A DNA stretch of 64,000 bases from Streptococcus porci DSM 23759 (GCF_000423765.1 NZ_AUIP01000006.1:1-64000), one strand, 5' to 3'; shown: positions 32,900 to 41,194, counted from the stretch's first letter. Numbers and translations are program-made. The notes: a model not told the origin generated them from the sequence alone.

Positions 32900-33109
32900 A
32901 TGATTATTGTCAACCTAGATGTGGAATTAGCCAAAAAAAAGATGCGCTCGGGTGAATTGGCTGAAAAAATCGGAATTACCAATGCCAATCTTTCCATCCT
33001 AAAAACAGGTAAGGCAAAAGCCATCCGTTTTTCAACCCTAGACGCCATCTGTCGTGAACTGGGCTGCCAACCAGGCGATATACTGGAATTCAGACCCGAC
33101 CAAGATTAA
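32900..33109 (+). CDS. Small XRE-family regulator (YozG type)
   Basis: This 69-residue protein is little more than a helix-turn-helix: LDVELAKKKMRSGELAEKIG, ITNANLSILKTGKAKAIRFS, then TLDAICRELGCQPGDILEF. The N-terminal strand MIIVNLDVEL and the ending GDILEFRPDQD are typical of the YozG group paired with DUF2975 membrane proteins. It starts after GGGAGG. It could control its own promoter or the ABC operon upstream, whose dyads lack an assigned regulator. Confidence 0.85.
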   Translation: MIIVNLDVELAKKKMRSGELAEKIGITNANLSILKTGKAKAIRFSTLDAICRELGCQPGDILEFRPDQD

Positions 33110-33120
33110 AACAAAACAAA

Positions 33121-33337
33121 AGAAAAGAGCGGAAAATCCTTCCAGAGCGAAGCGAGCTTTGTCACCACTCTACGGTGTTGACAACTGCATAAAGCAGCCT
33201 ATGCAGTTTGGAAGTTGTGAGACTTAGGGGCAGAACTTAGCCATGACATGCGATCAAAACACCGATGGTATCCGCCACCACCTCACCTAAGGAAGCGGTA
33301 AATGTAGATGGCCTTAGAGCGAGAAATCGCTCTTTTT
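33121..33337 (+). ncRNA. Probable structured RNA of about 200 bases with its own terminator
   Basis: The stretch between the XRE gene and the aldo/keto reductase has no coding frame but much pairing. A 7-bp hairpin CTGCATA/TATGCAG lies at 33185-33206. CGGTGTT (33173-33179) can pair at a distance with AACACCG (33258-33264). CTAAGG/CCTTAG close 33296-33316. It ends in a strong terminator AGAGCGA-GAAA-TCGCTCT (33316-33333) with T5. I cannot match it to a known RNA family. No clear promoter was found, so it may be a 3' UTR element of the DUF2975/XRE transcript or a processed RNA. Confidence 0.5.
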
Positions 33338-33338
33338 G
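33316..33338 (+). terminator. Terminator ending the structured region
   Basis: AGAGCGA (33316-33322), tetraloop GAAA, TCGCTCT (33327-33333), T run. The GNRA-type loop makes it very stable. Confidence 0.88.
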
Positions 33339-33349
33339 TTGTTAAAGCA

Positions 33350-33377
33350 AGAAAACGTTTTCTAGAAATGGTATAAT
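33350..33377 (+). promoter_or_regulatory. Aldo/keto reductase promoter with cre-like palindrome
   Basis: A perfect 14-bp palindrome AGAAAACGTTTTCT (33350-33363) stands in the -35 region and fits the cre consensus core. An extended -10 TGGTATAAT covers 33369-33377. CcpA binding here would compete with RNA polymerase. Confidence 0.75.
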
Positions 33378-33437
33378 GGGTTTCATGACATTATGAACGG
33401 AGAACTAGTTGCTTCTCCAAGGAAAAGGAGATATCAC

Positions 33438-34352
33438 ATGTTACAAACAATCGGTCAAACAGATATTGAGGGGTCACGCATAGCCCTTGGTTGCATGCGA
33501 ATGGCTGGTCTGGACATCAAAGAGGCTGAAAAAGTTATCGCGACCAGTTTGGAGGAAGGGATAAACTTTATCGACCACGCTGATATTTATGGGGGAGGGC
33601 AGTCTGAGGAGCGTTTTCGTGATGCAGTGAAAAATCTTGGTCTGGCGCGTGAAAAGCTGATTTTACAGTCCAAGTGTGGAATTCAGCGAGGCTACTTTGA
33701 TTTTTCAAAAGAGCACATTTTGACTTCTGTGGACGGTATTTTATCTCGTCTGGGGACCGATTATCTAGATTTTCTGGTCTTGCATCGTCCTGATATTCTG
33801 ATTGAACCTGAAGAAGTTGCGGAAGCTTTTACCCAACTCAAAAAGGCAGGAAAGGTCAAACATTTTGGTGTTAGCAATCAAAACCGTTACCAAATGGAGC
33901 TTTTGCAGAGTTATCTGGCGGAGCCCTTGGCGGTTAATCAGCTTCAACTGTCGCCTGCCCACACGCCAATGTTTGATTTTGGGGTCAATGTCAATATGAA
34001 AAATGAGGCCGCCACCAATCGTGACTCTGGTATTGTTGATTATTGTCGCCTAAATAAGGTAACCATCCAAGCCTGGTCGCCTTTCCAAATAGACCTCGGG
34101 AAGGGACTTTTTTCTGGCAATCCCGGCTATGCCACCCTCAATGCCACCATCAGTAAATACGCCCTGCAATACGGCGTGTCCGATGAGGCTATTGTCATCG
34201 CTTGGATTCTTCGTCACCCAGCAAAAATGCAGGCCATTATCGGTTCCATGAACCCTGATCGTATCCGTAAGATTGCTCAGGCTGAGAAAGTGACTCTGAC
34301 TCGCCCAGAGTGGTATGATATTTATATCAGTGCAGGGAATGTTTTACCATAG
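33438..34352 (+). CDS. Aldo/keto reductase
   Basis: Start at ATG 33438 is set by AAAAGGAG. The 304-residue protein is of the YdhF-like aldo/keto reductase type: catalytic Asp and Tyr region (FIDHADIYGGGQSEERFRDA), Lys in LILQSKCGIQRGYFDF, His in DFLVLHRPD, and NADPH-binding IVIAWILRHPAKMQAIIGSM near the end. A full (beta/alpha)8 barrel is expected. The natural substrate is unknown. The cre-like site in its promoter suggests control by carbon source. It is a single-gene unit ending in a convergent terminator with ansA. Confidence 0.88.
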   Translation: MLQTIGQTDIEGSRIALGCMRMAGLDIKEAEKVIATSLEEGINFIDHADIYGGGQSEERFRDAVKNLGLAREKLILQSKCGIQRGYFDFSKEHILTSVDGILSRLGTDYLDFLVLHRPDILIEPEEVAEAFTQLKKAGKVKHFGVSNQNRYQMELLQSYLAEPLAVNQLQLSPAHTPMFDFGVNVNMKNEAATNRDSGIVDYCRLNKVTIQAWSPFQIDLGKGLFSGNPGYATLNATISKYALQYGVSDEAIVIAWILRHPAKMQAIIGSMNPDRIRKIAQAEKVTLTRPEWYDIYISAGNVLP

Positions 34353-34357
34353 AAACA

Positions 34358-34385
34358 AAAAGCGCCTCAATCTGAGACGCTTTTC
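34358..34385. terminator. Convergent terminator between the aldo/keto reductase and ansA
   Basis: AAAAGCG-C-CTCA (34358-34369) pairs with TGAG-A-CGCTTTT (34373-34384) in a near-perfect stem with A and T tracts on both sides. Confidence 0.85.
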
Positions 34386-34388
34386 ATC

Positions 34389-35354
34389 TTATCCCTCAAT
34401 ATAATCGACCAAATCTTGGCCAACAAGTCCTGCATTCAAAGCGATGAGGAGTTTGAGTCTGGCTTTGGGAGCATTGAGTTCTTTGATGAACATGACTCCC
34501 ATTTCATGCAAGGTAATGCCACCTCCCTCGTAGGCGTAGACGGGCTCAGCAATACCGTTGAAGCAACGAGATACCAAAACGACAGGGACACCTTTTTCAA
34601 TAAGCCTTTTGAGTTCCAAAGCAGCGCTAGGTGGAACATTTCCAGCTCCTAACGCTTCGATGACAACCCCATCGACATTGTCAGGGCTAAGCAGGCTAAT
34701 AATTGACCCGTCTCCCATGCCAGCGTAGGCCTTAATAATAGGAATCGTGCCAGAAATCTCTTCCAGGTCAAAACGTACCCGAGGGTCGGCCGTCTTAAAA
34801 AAGAGAATATCTTGCTTCATGATGACACCTAGAGGTCCATGAATGGGCGTCTGAAAGGTGGAAACGTTGGTAGTGTGGGTCTTTGTCACATATTTGGCAG
34901 CGTGAATTTCATCATTCATGACAACCAAAACGCCTTTGTCAGCTGCTTTGTTGTGACTGGCAACACGAAGGGCGGAAAGATAGTTGTAGATGCCGTCACT
35001 CCCTAATTCATTTGATGACCTCATGGCGCCGGTCAATACGATTGGGATTTGAGGCACAGCCATTGTATCCAAAAAATAAGCGGTCTCTTCAAGTGTGTCT
35101 GTCCCGTGCGTGATGACAATGCCGTCGTAAAGCCCAGCAGTATCACGGATTTTGTGATAAAGAGCCAGCATGTGGCCGGGCTTGATATGTGGACTTGGAA
35201 GATTAAAAAAATCAAGACTGTCAATTTTAATGTCAGGAAAATCAAGACCAACCGTAGTCATTGGATTGACCTCATTTGGAGAGACACTCCCTGATTCGTC
35301 TGCAGTCATGGAAATAGTGCCCCCTGTATGGAGAACTAGGATTTTTTTAGACAT
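34389..35354 (-). CDS. ansA: Type I L-asparaginase
   Basis: The 321-residue protein has the two catalytic threonine signatures of asparaginases: VLHTGGTISM (residues 7-16) and VITHGTDTLEETAYF (about 80-94), plus NDEIHAAKYVTKTHTTNVST. It converts asparagine to aspartate and ammonia in the cytosol; there is no signal peptide, which fits type I. The N-terminal MSKKILVLHTGGTISMTADE agrees with streptococcal AnsA. It is divergent from the HAD gene and ends at the convergent terminator. Confidence 0.93.
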   Translation of the reverse strand: MSKKILVLHTGGTISMTADESGSVSPNEVNPMTTVGLDFPDIKIDSLDFFNLPSPHIKPGHMLALYHKIRDTAGLYDGIVITHGTDTLEETAYFLDTMAVPQIPIVLTGAMRSSNELGSDGIYNYLSALRVASHNKAADKGVLVVMNDEIHAAKYVTKTHTTNVSTFQTPIHGPLGVIMKQDILFFKTADPRVRFDLEEISGTIPIIKAYAGMGDGSIISLLSPDNVDGVVIEALGAGNVPPSAALELKRLIEKGVPVVLVSRCFNGIAEPVYAYEGGGITLHEMGVMFIKELNAPKARLKLLIALNAGLVGQDLVDYIEG

Positions 35355-35379
35355 GAATGAAAATGCCTTTCTGAAAATA

Positions 35380-35388
35380 TGATATAAT
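35380..35388 (+). promoter_or_regulatory. Extended -10 for the HAD-fusion gene
   Basis: TGATATAAT (35380-35388), with no good -35, lies about 95 bases before the ATG. The ribosome site AAAGGAG is at 35471-35477. Confidence 0.55.
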
Positions 35389-35482
35389 TATTGTAACATA
35401 TTTTGGCGCAATTCTTTTTGGGACTTTTAATGGTCAGGAAAGCCTCGCTCAGATAAGCGCTATAACTTAGAAAGGAGCTTCT

Positions 35483-36877
35483 ATGGCAATCAAAGCTGTA
35501 TTTTTCGATATTGATGGCACGCTGGTGAATGATATGAAAAAGGTTCAGCGGTCTACACAAAAGGCTATTACTGAGATGAAAAAGCAGGGGATTTTAGTCG
35601 GACTTGCTACTGGTCGTGGGCCAGGTTTTGTCGCTCCTTTCATGGAGAATTTAGGATTGGATTTTGCGGTGACCTATAATGGTCAGTACATCATCACCCG
35701 TGATAAGATTCTCTATCAAAACCAACTGCCTAAGTCGCTTATTTATAAGGCTATTAAGTTTGCTTCAGCCAAGCGAATGGAAATTTCTCTGGGTTCAGCG
35801 GATGGGCTTTTGGGTTCAAATATTATCAATATGGGGACAAGTCCAGTCGGTCAGCTTATTAGTGCTTTGGTTCCCAAAAAATGGACTAAATCCGTTGAGC
35901 GGAGTTTTAAACATTTGGTGCGTCGCTTTAAACCGCAGAACAGTCAGTATTTGATGACGATGATGCGCCAACCGGTTTATCAAATTGTACTGATTACGAC
36001 CAAAACTCAAGTTTTAAAAGATGAATTTCCGACCGCAACGGTTACGCGGAGTAGCCCTTACTCAGCAGATATGATTTCAAAAGATCAGTCTAAACTTAAA
36101 GGAATTGCCCGAGTTGGTGAAGTCTTTGGCTTTGAACTGTCTGAAGTCATGGCCTTTGGCGATTCGGATAATGACATGGAGATGCTATCAGGCGTCGGTG
36201 TAGCGGTAGCTATGGGTAATGCCAAAGAAGAACTCAAAAAGATTGCCCATTACATCACAGAGACCAACAATAAGGATGGTATCGCGCAGGCTCTGGCCCA
36301 CTTTGGACTGATTCATGTCGAACAAGAAAAGATTTTTGGCAGTCGGGACGACAATTTCAACCGCGTCAAGGATTTCCACCAATGTATGGATGGTCAAACT
36401 TGTGAGATGCCTCGAATCTATGATTTGGAGGAAGCGGGGCACCGCGCAGATTTCAAGGTAGAAGAAATTGTAGAATTTCTTTACGCAGCGAGTGCTGGCA
36501 ATCCCAAAACCTTTAAAAAAGCTGTGGAAAATCTTCACCAAGCATTGGATAAAGCAGTTTTCAAAATTGAGAACAAAAATGAAGCTGTGGAAAACCTCTT
36601 GGTCGCTCAAGTTGACGCTTTAACGGATATGCTTTACTTAACCTATGGCTCATTTGTGCTTATGGGGGTTGACCCCAAACCCATCTTTGACACCGTGCAT
36701 GAATCTAATATGGGGAAAATTTTTCCTGATGGAAAGGCGCATTTTGACCCTATTACTCATAAAATCCTAAAGCCAGATGACTGGGAAAAACACTTTGCTC
36801 CTGAGCCTGCCATCAAGCGAGAATTAGACAGACAAATTCAAAAAGCAAAAATGAAACAAAGCCAGAAAGAGAAGTAA
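35483..36877 (+). CDS. Cof-type HAD hydrolase fused to a pyrophosphohydrolase-like C-terminal domain
   Basis: The 464-residue protein has two parts. Residues 1-275 form a HAD-IIB phosphatase: FDIDGTLV (motif I, D9 and D11), ATGRG (motif II), the C2 cap, and VMAFGDSDNDMEML (motif IV) with a preceding Lys in KDQSKLKGIARV. Residues about 280-464 read GSRDDNFNRVKDFHQCMDGQ, EEIVEFLYAASAGNPKTFKK and VDALTDMLYLTYGSFVLMGV, the all-alpha NTP pyrophosphohydrolase (MazG/PRA-PH-like) pattern with acidic E/D residues. The fusion suggests step-wise hydrolysis of a nucleotide or sugar-nucleotide. Substrate unknown; similar fusions occur in streptococci as I remember. Confidence 0.78.
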   Translation: MAIKAVFFDIDGTLVNDMKKVQRSTQKAITEMKKQGILVGLATGRGPGFVAPFMENLGLDFAVTYNGQYIITRDKILYQNQLPKSLIYKAIKFASAKRMEISLGSADGLLGSNIINMGTSPVGQLISALVPKKWTKSVERSFKHLVRRFKPQNSQYLMTMMRQPVYQIVLITTKTQVLKDEFPTATVTRSSPYSADMISKDQSKLKGIARVGEVFGFELSEVMAFGDSDNDMEMLSGVGVAVAMGNAKEELKKIAHYITETNNKDGIAQALAHFGLIHVEQEKIFGSRDDNFNRVKDFHQCMDGQTCEMPRIYDLEEAGHRADFKVEEIVEFLYAASAGNPKTFKKAVENLHQALDKAVFKIENKNEAVENLLVAQVDALTDMLYLTYGSFVLMGVDPKPIFDTVHESNMGKIFPDGKAHFDPITHKILKPDDWEKHFAPEPAIKRELDRQIQKAKMKQSQKEK

Positions 36878-36896
36878 CCGTCTCTTTCTTTTCTTT
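36864..36896 (+). terminator. Terminator overlapping the end of the HAD-fusion gene
   Basis: AGAAAGAGA (36864-36872) pairs with TCTCTTTCT (36881-36889); the stop codon lies in the loop, and a T-rich tract follows. Confidence 0.72.
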
Positions 36897-36962
36897 TAAA
36901 ACCATTTGCGCTATAATAGTGGACGTGACAGAAAGGGGAGCAAAAAGCTCTGGTATCTGAAA

Positions 36963-38177
36963 ATGAAACAATTCAACAAATCATCAAAACTTGAACATGT
37001 TGCCTATGATATACGTGGTCCTATTTTGGACGAAGCGGAGCGTATGATTGCTAATGGCGAAAAAATTCTTCGCCTCAACACGGGAAACCCAGCAGAATTT
37101 GGCTTCACAGCGCCAGATGAAGTTATCCGTGACCTGATTATCAATGCCAGAAACAGCGAAGGCTATTCTAACAGTAAAGGCATTTTCTCTGCCCGTAAGG
37201 CTATCATGCAGTATTGCCAAACCAAGGGCATCCAAGGTGTTGACATTGACGATATTTACATTGGGAATGGCGTTTCTGAGATGATTTCCATCTCCCTGCA
37301 GGCGCTTTTGGATAACGGGGACGAGGTTCTGGTGCCAATGCCCGACTACCCACTTTGGACGGCCTGTGTCAGCCTTGCTGGGGGAAATGCGGTGCATTAC
37401 CTGTGCGACGAATCAGCAAACTGGTATCCAGATATTGACGACATCAAGTCTAAAATCACCTCAAACACCAAAGCGATTGTCATTATCAACCCTAACAACC
37501 CAACTGGAGCCCTCTATCCACGTGAAATCTTGGAAGAAATCGTTGAGGTTGCCCGCCAAAATGACTTGATTATTTTTGCCGACGAAATTTACGATCGTAT
37601 GGTCATGGATGAGAAAAAACACACTGCCATAGCAAGCTTAGCTCCAGACGTCTTCTGTGTATCTATGAATGGCTTGTCAAAATCTCACCGCATCTGTGGC
37701 TTCCGTGTAGGCTGGATGGTCTTGTCAGGACCAAAACAACATGTTAAAGGCTACATCGAGGGTCTCAACATGTTGTCAAACATGCGCCTTTGTTCAAATG
37801 TATTGGCCCAGCATGTGGTACAAACCTCTCTTGGTGGCTATCAATCAGTTGATGAACTCTTAATCCCTGGTGGACGCCTTTATGAGCAACGCGATTTTAT
37901 CACCAAGGCGGTTAATGATATTCCGGGACTGTCAGCTGTTAAGCCAGAGGCGGGGCTTTACATTTTCCCTAAAATTGACCGTAATATGTACCGTATCGAT
38001 GATGACGAAGAATTCTGCTTGCAGCTCTTGAAGCAGGAAAAAGTCATGTTGGTGCCAGGTAAAGGATTTAACTGGAAAGAGCCAGATCATTTTCGCATCG
38101 TTTACCTGCCACGTATAGAAGAGTTAGCAACCTTACAAACCAAGCTGACTCGAGTCCTCAATCAGTATAAACGTTAA
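36963..38177 (+). CDS. AlaT-like pyridoxal-phosphate aminotransferase
   Basis: I use ATG 36963 (MKQFNKSSKLEHVAYDIRGP), giving 404 residues, since aminotransferases of the AlaT group begin this way. A TATAAT at 36912-36917 is its likely -10. Motifs: NPNNPTGALYP, the FADEIYDRMV with the PLP-binding Asp, and SLSKSHRICGFRVGW-like NGLSKSHRICGFRVGW with the PLP Lys in LSKSH. It interconverts alanine and other amino acids with 2-oxoglutarate. A good ribosome site AAAGGGGAG lies unusually far upstream (36932-36940), next to a small GAGC/GCTC hairpin that could bring it closer or mask it. Confidence 0.85.
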   Translation: MKQFNKSSKLEHVAYDIRGPILDEAERMIANGEKILRLNTGNPAEFGFTAPDEVIRDLIINARNSEGYSNSKGIFSARKAIMQYCQTKGIQGVDIDDIYIGNGVSEMISISLQALLDNGDEVLVPMPDYPLWTACVSLAGGNAVHYLCDESANWYPDIDDIKSKITSNTKAIVIINPNNPTGALYPREILEEIVEVARQNDLIIFADEIYDRMVMDEKKHTAIASLAPDVFCVSMNGLSKSHRICGFRVGWMVLSGPKQHVKGYIEGLNMLSNMRLCSNVLAQHVVQTSLGGYQSVDELLIPGGRLYEQRDFITKAVNDIPGLSAVKPEAGLYIFPKIDRNMYRIDDDEEFCLQLLKQEKVMLVPGKGFNWKEPDHFRIVYLPRIEELATLQTKLTRVLNQYKR

Positions 38178-38190
38178 ATGACTAGTAGTT

Positions 38191-38220
38191 AAAGGCTGGG
38201 ATAGAAATCCTAGCCTTTTG
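38191..38220 (+). terminator. Terminator of the aminotransferase gene
   Basis: AAAGGCTGGGA (38191-38201) pairs with TCCTAGCCTTT (38208-38218) with one mismatch. The sequence resembles the GGCTGGGA/TCCTAGCC hairpins repeated in streptococcal intergenic regions. Confidence 0.8.
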
Positions 38221-38287
38221 ACGTTATTTCAGGTAGGTGCTTTGGGGCAGTGATTTTTGCCTCTCTCCCTTTTTATTTGCTTTTATG

Positions 38288-38315
38288 TTTACAATTTCTA
38301 ATAAAAGTTTATAAT
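38288..38315 (+). promoter_or_regulatory. nagA promoter
   Basis: TTTACA (38288-38293), 16-base spacer, TATAAT (38310-38315); the ATG is at 38342 after GGAGG. Confidence 0.75.
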
Positions 38316-38341
38316 GTTAATATAAAGACGGAGGACTTGTT

Positions 38342-39493
38342 ATGACATGTAAATATATTACAGCAGATACCTTTTATTTTCTTGATGAAACAAAATCAGG
38401 CGGTTATTTAGAGATTCGTGACGGGCATTTTGGAGAATGGCGGAGCGAGCTTCCAGATGGAGTTGAACTTCTAGACTATAGGGGTTACCAAATTGCGCCT
38501 GGATTGGTGGACACCCATATTCATGGCTACGGTGGCGCCGACATCATGGATGCAGATCCTCAGGGTGTTTTACAGATGAGTCAAGCCCTGCTTTCGACTG
38601 GAGTGACCTCATTCTTGCCTACGACACTAACCTCATCTTTTGAGCAGTTGGAAAAAGCGGCTGCTTCTGTTGCGAGCGTGGCAGGTACCGAAAAAGGGGC
38701 TAAAATTCAAGGAATCTATTTTGAAGGGCCATATTTTACTGAAGAATATAAGGGCGCACAAAATCCAGCTTACATGGGAGACCCAAGTTTAGAAGAATTT
38801 GATGCCTGGCAAAAGGCCGCCAACGGATTGATTAAAAAGATTGCCTTAGCCCCAGAACGTGATGGCGTTGCTACCTTTGTCTCAGCCATGAAGGAACGAG
38901 GTGTGACCGTGGCACTGGGACACTCAAATGCTACTTACGCCCAAGCTAAGGCAGCAGTTGATGCCGGGGCTTCCGTCTGGGTTCATGTTTATAATGGCAT
39001 GCGAGGTTTAACCCATCGTGAATTGGGTATGGTGGGCTCTGCTTATCACATTCCTGACACCTATGCCGAGTGGATTTGTGACGGTCACCATTCTGTACCT
39101 GAGGCAGGAGATATTCTCATAAAGCAAAAAGGCTACGACCATGTTGCTCTAATTACAGACTGCATGCGGGCCGGAGGCTGTCCTGATGGTGATTACATGT
39201 TGGGTGAGTTTCCAGTTGTTGTGGAAAATGGCACAGCTAGGCTCAAGTCAAGTGGCAGCCTAGCAGGCTCTATCCTGAAACTCAAAGACGGTCTTAAAAA
39301 TGTGGTCAAATGGGGACTTGCAAGCCCAGCAGAAGCTATTAGAATGGCTAGCTATGTTCCAGCAAAATCGGTCAATATTGACGACGTATGTGGTCAATTA
39401 ACAGCAGGCTACCCAGCGGACTTTATTGTTCTTGACAAAGACTTAAATCTCCTTGCCACCTATATTAATGGTGAAAAAGGCTTTGAAGCTTAA
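38342..39493 (+). CDS. nagA: N-acetylglucosamine-6-phosphate deacetylase
   Basis: This 383-residue amidohydrolase removes acetate from GlcNAc-6-phosphate to give GlcN-6-phosphate for glycolysis or wall precursor supply. Metal and active-site motifs are DTHIHGYGG (about 59-67), the metal Glu in IYFEGPYF, GHSNATYAQA, VHVYNGMRGLTHRELG and catalytic Asp in LITDCMRAGG. The ribosome site GGAGG stands a few bases before the ATG. It is a one-gene unit with its own promoter and terminator. No nagB lies in the window. Confidence 0.94.
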   Translation: MTCKYITADTFYFLDETKSGGYLEIRDGHFGEWRSELPDGVELLDYRGYQIAPGLVDTHIHGYGGADIMDADPQGVLQMSQALLSTGVTSFLPTTLTSSFEQLEKAAASVASVAGTEKGAKIQGIYFEGPYFTEEYKGAQNPAYMGDPSLEEFDAWQKAANGLIKKIALAPERDGVATFVSAMKERGVTVALGHSNATYAQAKAAVDAGASVWVHVYNGMRGLTHRELGMVGSAYHIPDTYAEWICDGHHSVPEAGDILIKQKGYDHVALITDCMRAGGCPDGDYMLGEFPVVVENGTARLKSSGSLAGSILKLKDGLKNVVKWGLASPAEAIRMASYVPAKSVNIDDVCGQLTAGYPADFIVLDKDLNLLATYINGEKGFEA

Positions 39494-39512
39494 GCAACCT
39501 AAACGAAATTGG

Positions 39513-39539
39513 AAAAACTGTCCGATGGGCAGTTTTTTT
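39513..39539 (+). terminator. Terminator of nagA
   Basis: AAAACTGTCC (39514-39523), loop GAT, GGGCAGTTTT (39527-39536), T run. Confidence 0.85.
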
Positions 39540-39613
39540 GCTTGATTTAGACCTAGTCTAAGGTGTTAGCATAGTAATATATAAAATGAGAAGGAGTTTA
39601 TGGAGCACCGACA

Positions 39614-39889
39614 ATGCGAGTCAACAGCCTGTCTATCAGCCCTGTCAGTTCCTTTGGCAAGGCGGACATGAAGACCTTGGCTGAAAAATATGGCAAGAGC
39701 ATTGCGCAAGTAGCCCTTGCCTGGTCATGGTATGAAGGCTTCTTACCCCTTCCAAAATCGGTTCACCACGCCCGCATTCTAGAAAATATGGATTTTGCAG
39801 ATATTGAGCTCAGTCTAGAAGATGCAGGGTTTATCAAAGGCTTGCCAGGGTTGCCCACGGCACCAGACCCAGATGCTGTAAATTTCTAA
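39614..39889 (+). pseudogene. C-terminal fragment of an aldo/keto reductase
   Basis: Only the last third of the barrel is present: MKTLAEKYGKSIAQVALAWS, then the NADPH-site sequence LPLPKSVHHARILENMDFAD and ELSLEDAGFIKGLPGLP. The catalytic Asp, Tyr, Lys and His of the family lie in the missing N-terminal two thirds. The piece resembles 2,5-diketogluconate-reductase-type enzymes, not the reductase at 33438. A GAAGGAG ribosome site precedes another ATG at 39600 in a different frame. It is a deletion remnant that can hardly encode an active enzyme. Confidence 0.78.
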
Positions 39890-40069
39890 GAGATAAAAAA
39901 TCAGATGACAAAAACTAAGGCAGTGATGAAAGAAGCTCTGTCTTTTCTCAAATCAAGAAAAATCAGATTATTTTGAACAAGATTTATCTGATACTAGCAT
40001 TATTGAATCATTTGTGATAAAATAAACGAGTAATGGGTTTGACCCAAAATATAAGAGGAGGCTCCTAAA

Positions 40070-40951
40070 ATGCCATTAGTTTCAGCAGAAAAATTTGTCC
40101 AAGCAGCTCGTGAAAACGGCTATGCTGTCGGCGGATTTAACACTAACAACCTTGAGTGGACTCAAGCTATCTTGCGTGCAGCAGAAGCAAAACAAGCTCC
40201 AGTTCTTATCCAAACTTCTATGGGTGCGGCTAAGTACATGGGTGGTTACAAAGTGTGTCAATCACTTATCGCTAACCTTGTTGAGTCAATGAACATCACA
40301 GTTCCAGTTGCTATCCACCTTGACCACGGTCACTACGAAGACGTTCTTGAATGTATCGAAGTTGGTTACACTTCAGTAATGTTTGACGGTTCTCACCTCC
40401 CAGTTGAAGAAAACCTTCGTTTGGCTAAAGATGTTGTTGAAAAAGCTCACGCTAAAGGCATCTCAGTTGAGGCTGAAGTTGGTACAATCGGTGGTGAAGA
40501 AGACGGAATCATCGGTAAAGGTGAACTTGCTCCAATCGAAGATGCAGTAGCAATGGTTGAAACTGGAATTGACTTCCTTGCGGCTGGTATCGGTAACATC
40601 CACGGCCCATACCCAGAAAATTGGGAAGGTCTTGCACTTGATCACCTTGAAAAATTGGCTGCCGCTATCCCAGGTTTCCCAATCGTCCTTCACGGTGGTT
40701 CAGGTATTCCTGATGAGCAAATCGTTGCTGCAATCAAACTTGGTGTTGCTAAAATCAATGTAAACACTGAAAGCCAAATCGCATTCTCAAACGCAACTCG
40801 TGAATTTGCACGTGCTTACGATGCAAACGAAGCAGAATACGACAAGAAAAAACTCTTCGACCCACGTAAATTCTTGGCTCCAGGTATCAAAGCAGTCCAA
40901 GGCGCTGTTGAAGAACGTATCGATGTGTTCGGTAGCGCAAACAAAGCATAA
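40070..40951 (+). CDS. fba: Class II fructose-1,6-bisphosphate aldolase
   Basis: The 293-residue zinc aldolase has metal ligands in VAIHLDHGHYEDV (about 82-94), in EAEVGTIGGEEDG and in LHGGSGIPDEQI (about 206-217), and the substrate phosphate loop with INVNTESQIAFSNATR. Codon use is strongly biased to the preferred set (CTT, GTT, CGT), as expected for a highly expressed glycolytic gene, and unlike its neighbours. The ribosome site AGAGGAGG is strong. It stands alone with its own terminator. Confidence 0.97.
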   Translation: MPLVSAEKFVQAARENGYAVGGFNTNNLEWTQAILRAAEAKQAPVLIQTSMGAAKYMGGYKVCQSLIANLVESMNITVPVAIHLDHGHYEDVLECIEVGYTSVMFDGSHLPVEENLRLAKDVVEKAHAKGISVEAEVGTIGGEEDGIIGKGELAPIEDAVAMVETGIDFLAAGIGNIHGPYPENWEGLALDHLEKLAAAIPGFPIVLHGGSGIPDEQIVAAIKLGVAKINVNTESQIAFSNATREFARAYDANEAEYDKKKLFDPRKFLAPGIKAVQGAVEERIDVFGSANKA

Positions 40952-40970
40952 TAACATAACTTGTATGTTA

Positions 40971-40997
40971 AACCAGTCTACGGACTGGTTTTTTTGT
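40971..40997 (+). terminator. Terminator of fba
   Basis: AACCAGTC (40971-40978), loop TACG, GACTGGTT (40983-40990), T7. The UNCG-like loop stabilises it. Confidence 0.9.
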
Positions 40998-41061
40998 CTA
41001 CCTTATCATAAAAGTGAGAGACATTACTACACTTTATCAACTGTTAACATATCAAAAAACA

Positions 41062-41089
41062 TTGACAAAACCAATCTAAAGAGTAAAAT
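41062..41089 (+). promoter_or_regulatory. tRNA-Thr promoter
   Basis: TTGACA (41062-41067), 16-base spacer, TAAAAT (41084-41089), 18 bases before the tRNA. Confidence 0.78.
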
Positions 41090-41107
41090 AATGGTGTAAA
41101 TAAATTA

Positions 41108-41180
41108 GCCGATTTAGCTCAGTTGGTAGAGCAACGCACTCGTAACGCGTAGGTCACAGGTTCGATCCCTGCAATCGGCA
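41108..41180 (+). tRNA. tRNA-Thr (anticodon CGT)
   Basis: The 73-base gene has acceptor arm GCCGATT/AATCGGC, D-arm AGCTCAGTTGGTAGAGC, anticodon stem-loop CGCACTCGTAACGCG with anticodon CGT, and T-arm ACAGGTTCGATCCCTGC-like GTTCGATCC. CCA is not encoded. It is a single-gene unit. Confidence 0.95.
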
Positions 41181-41194
41181 TTGAAATACAAGAT

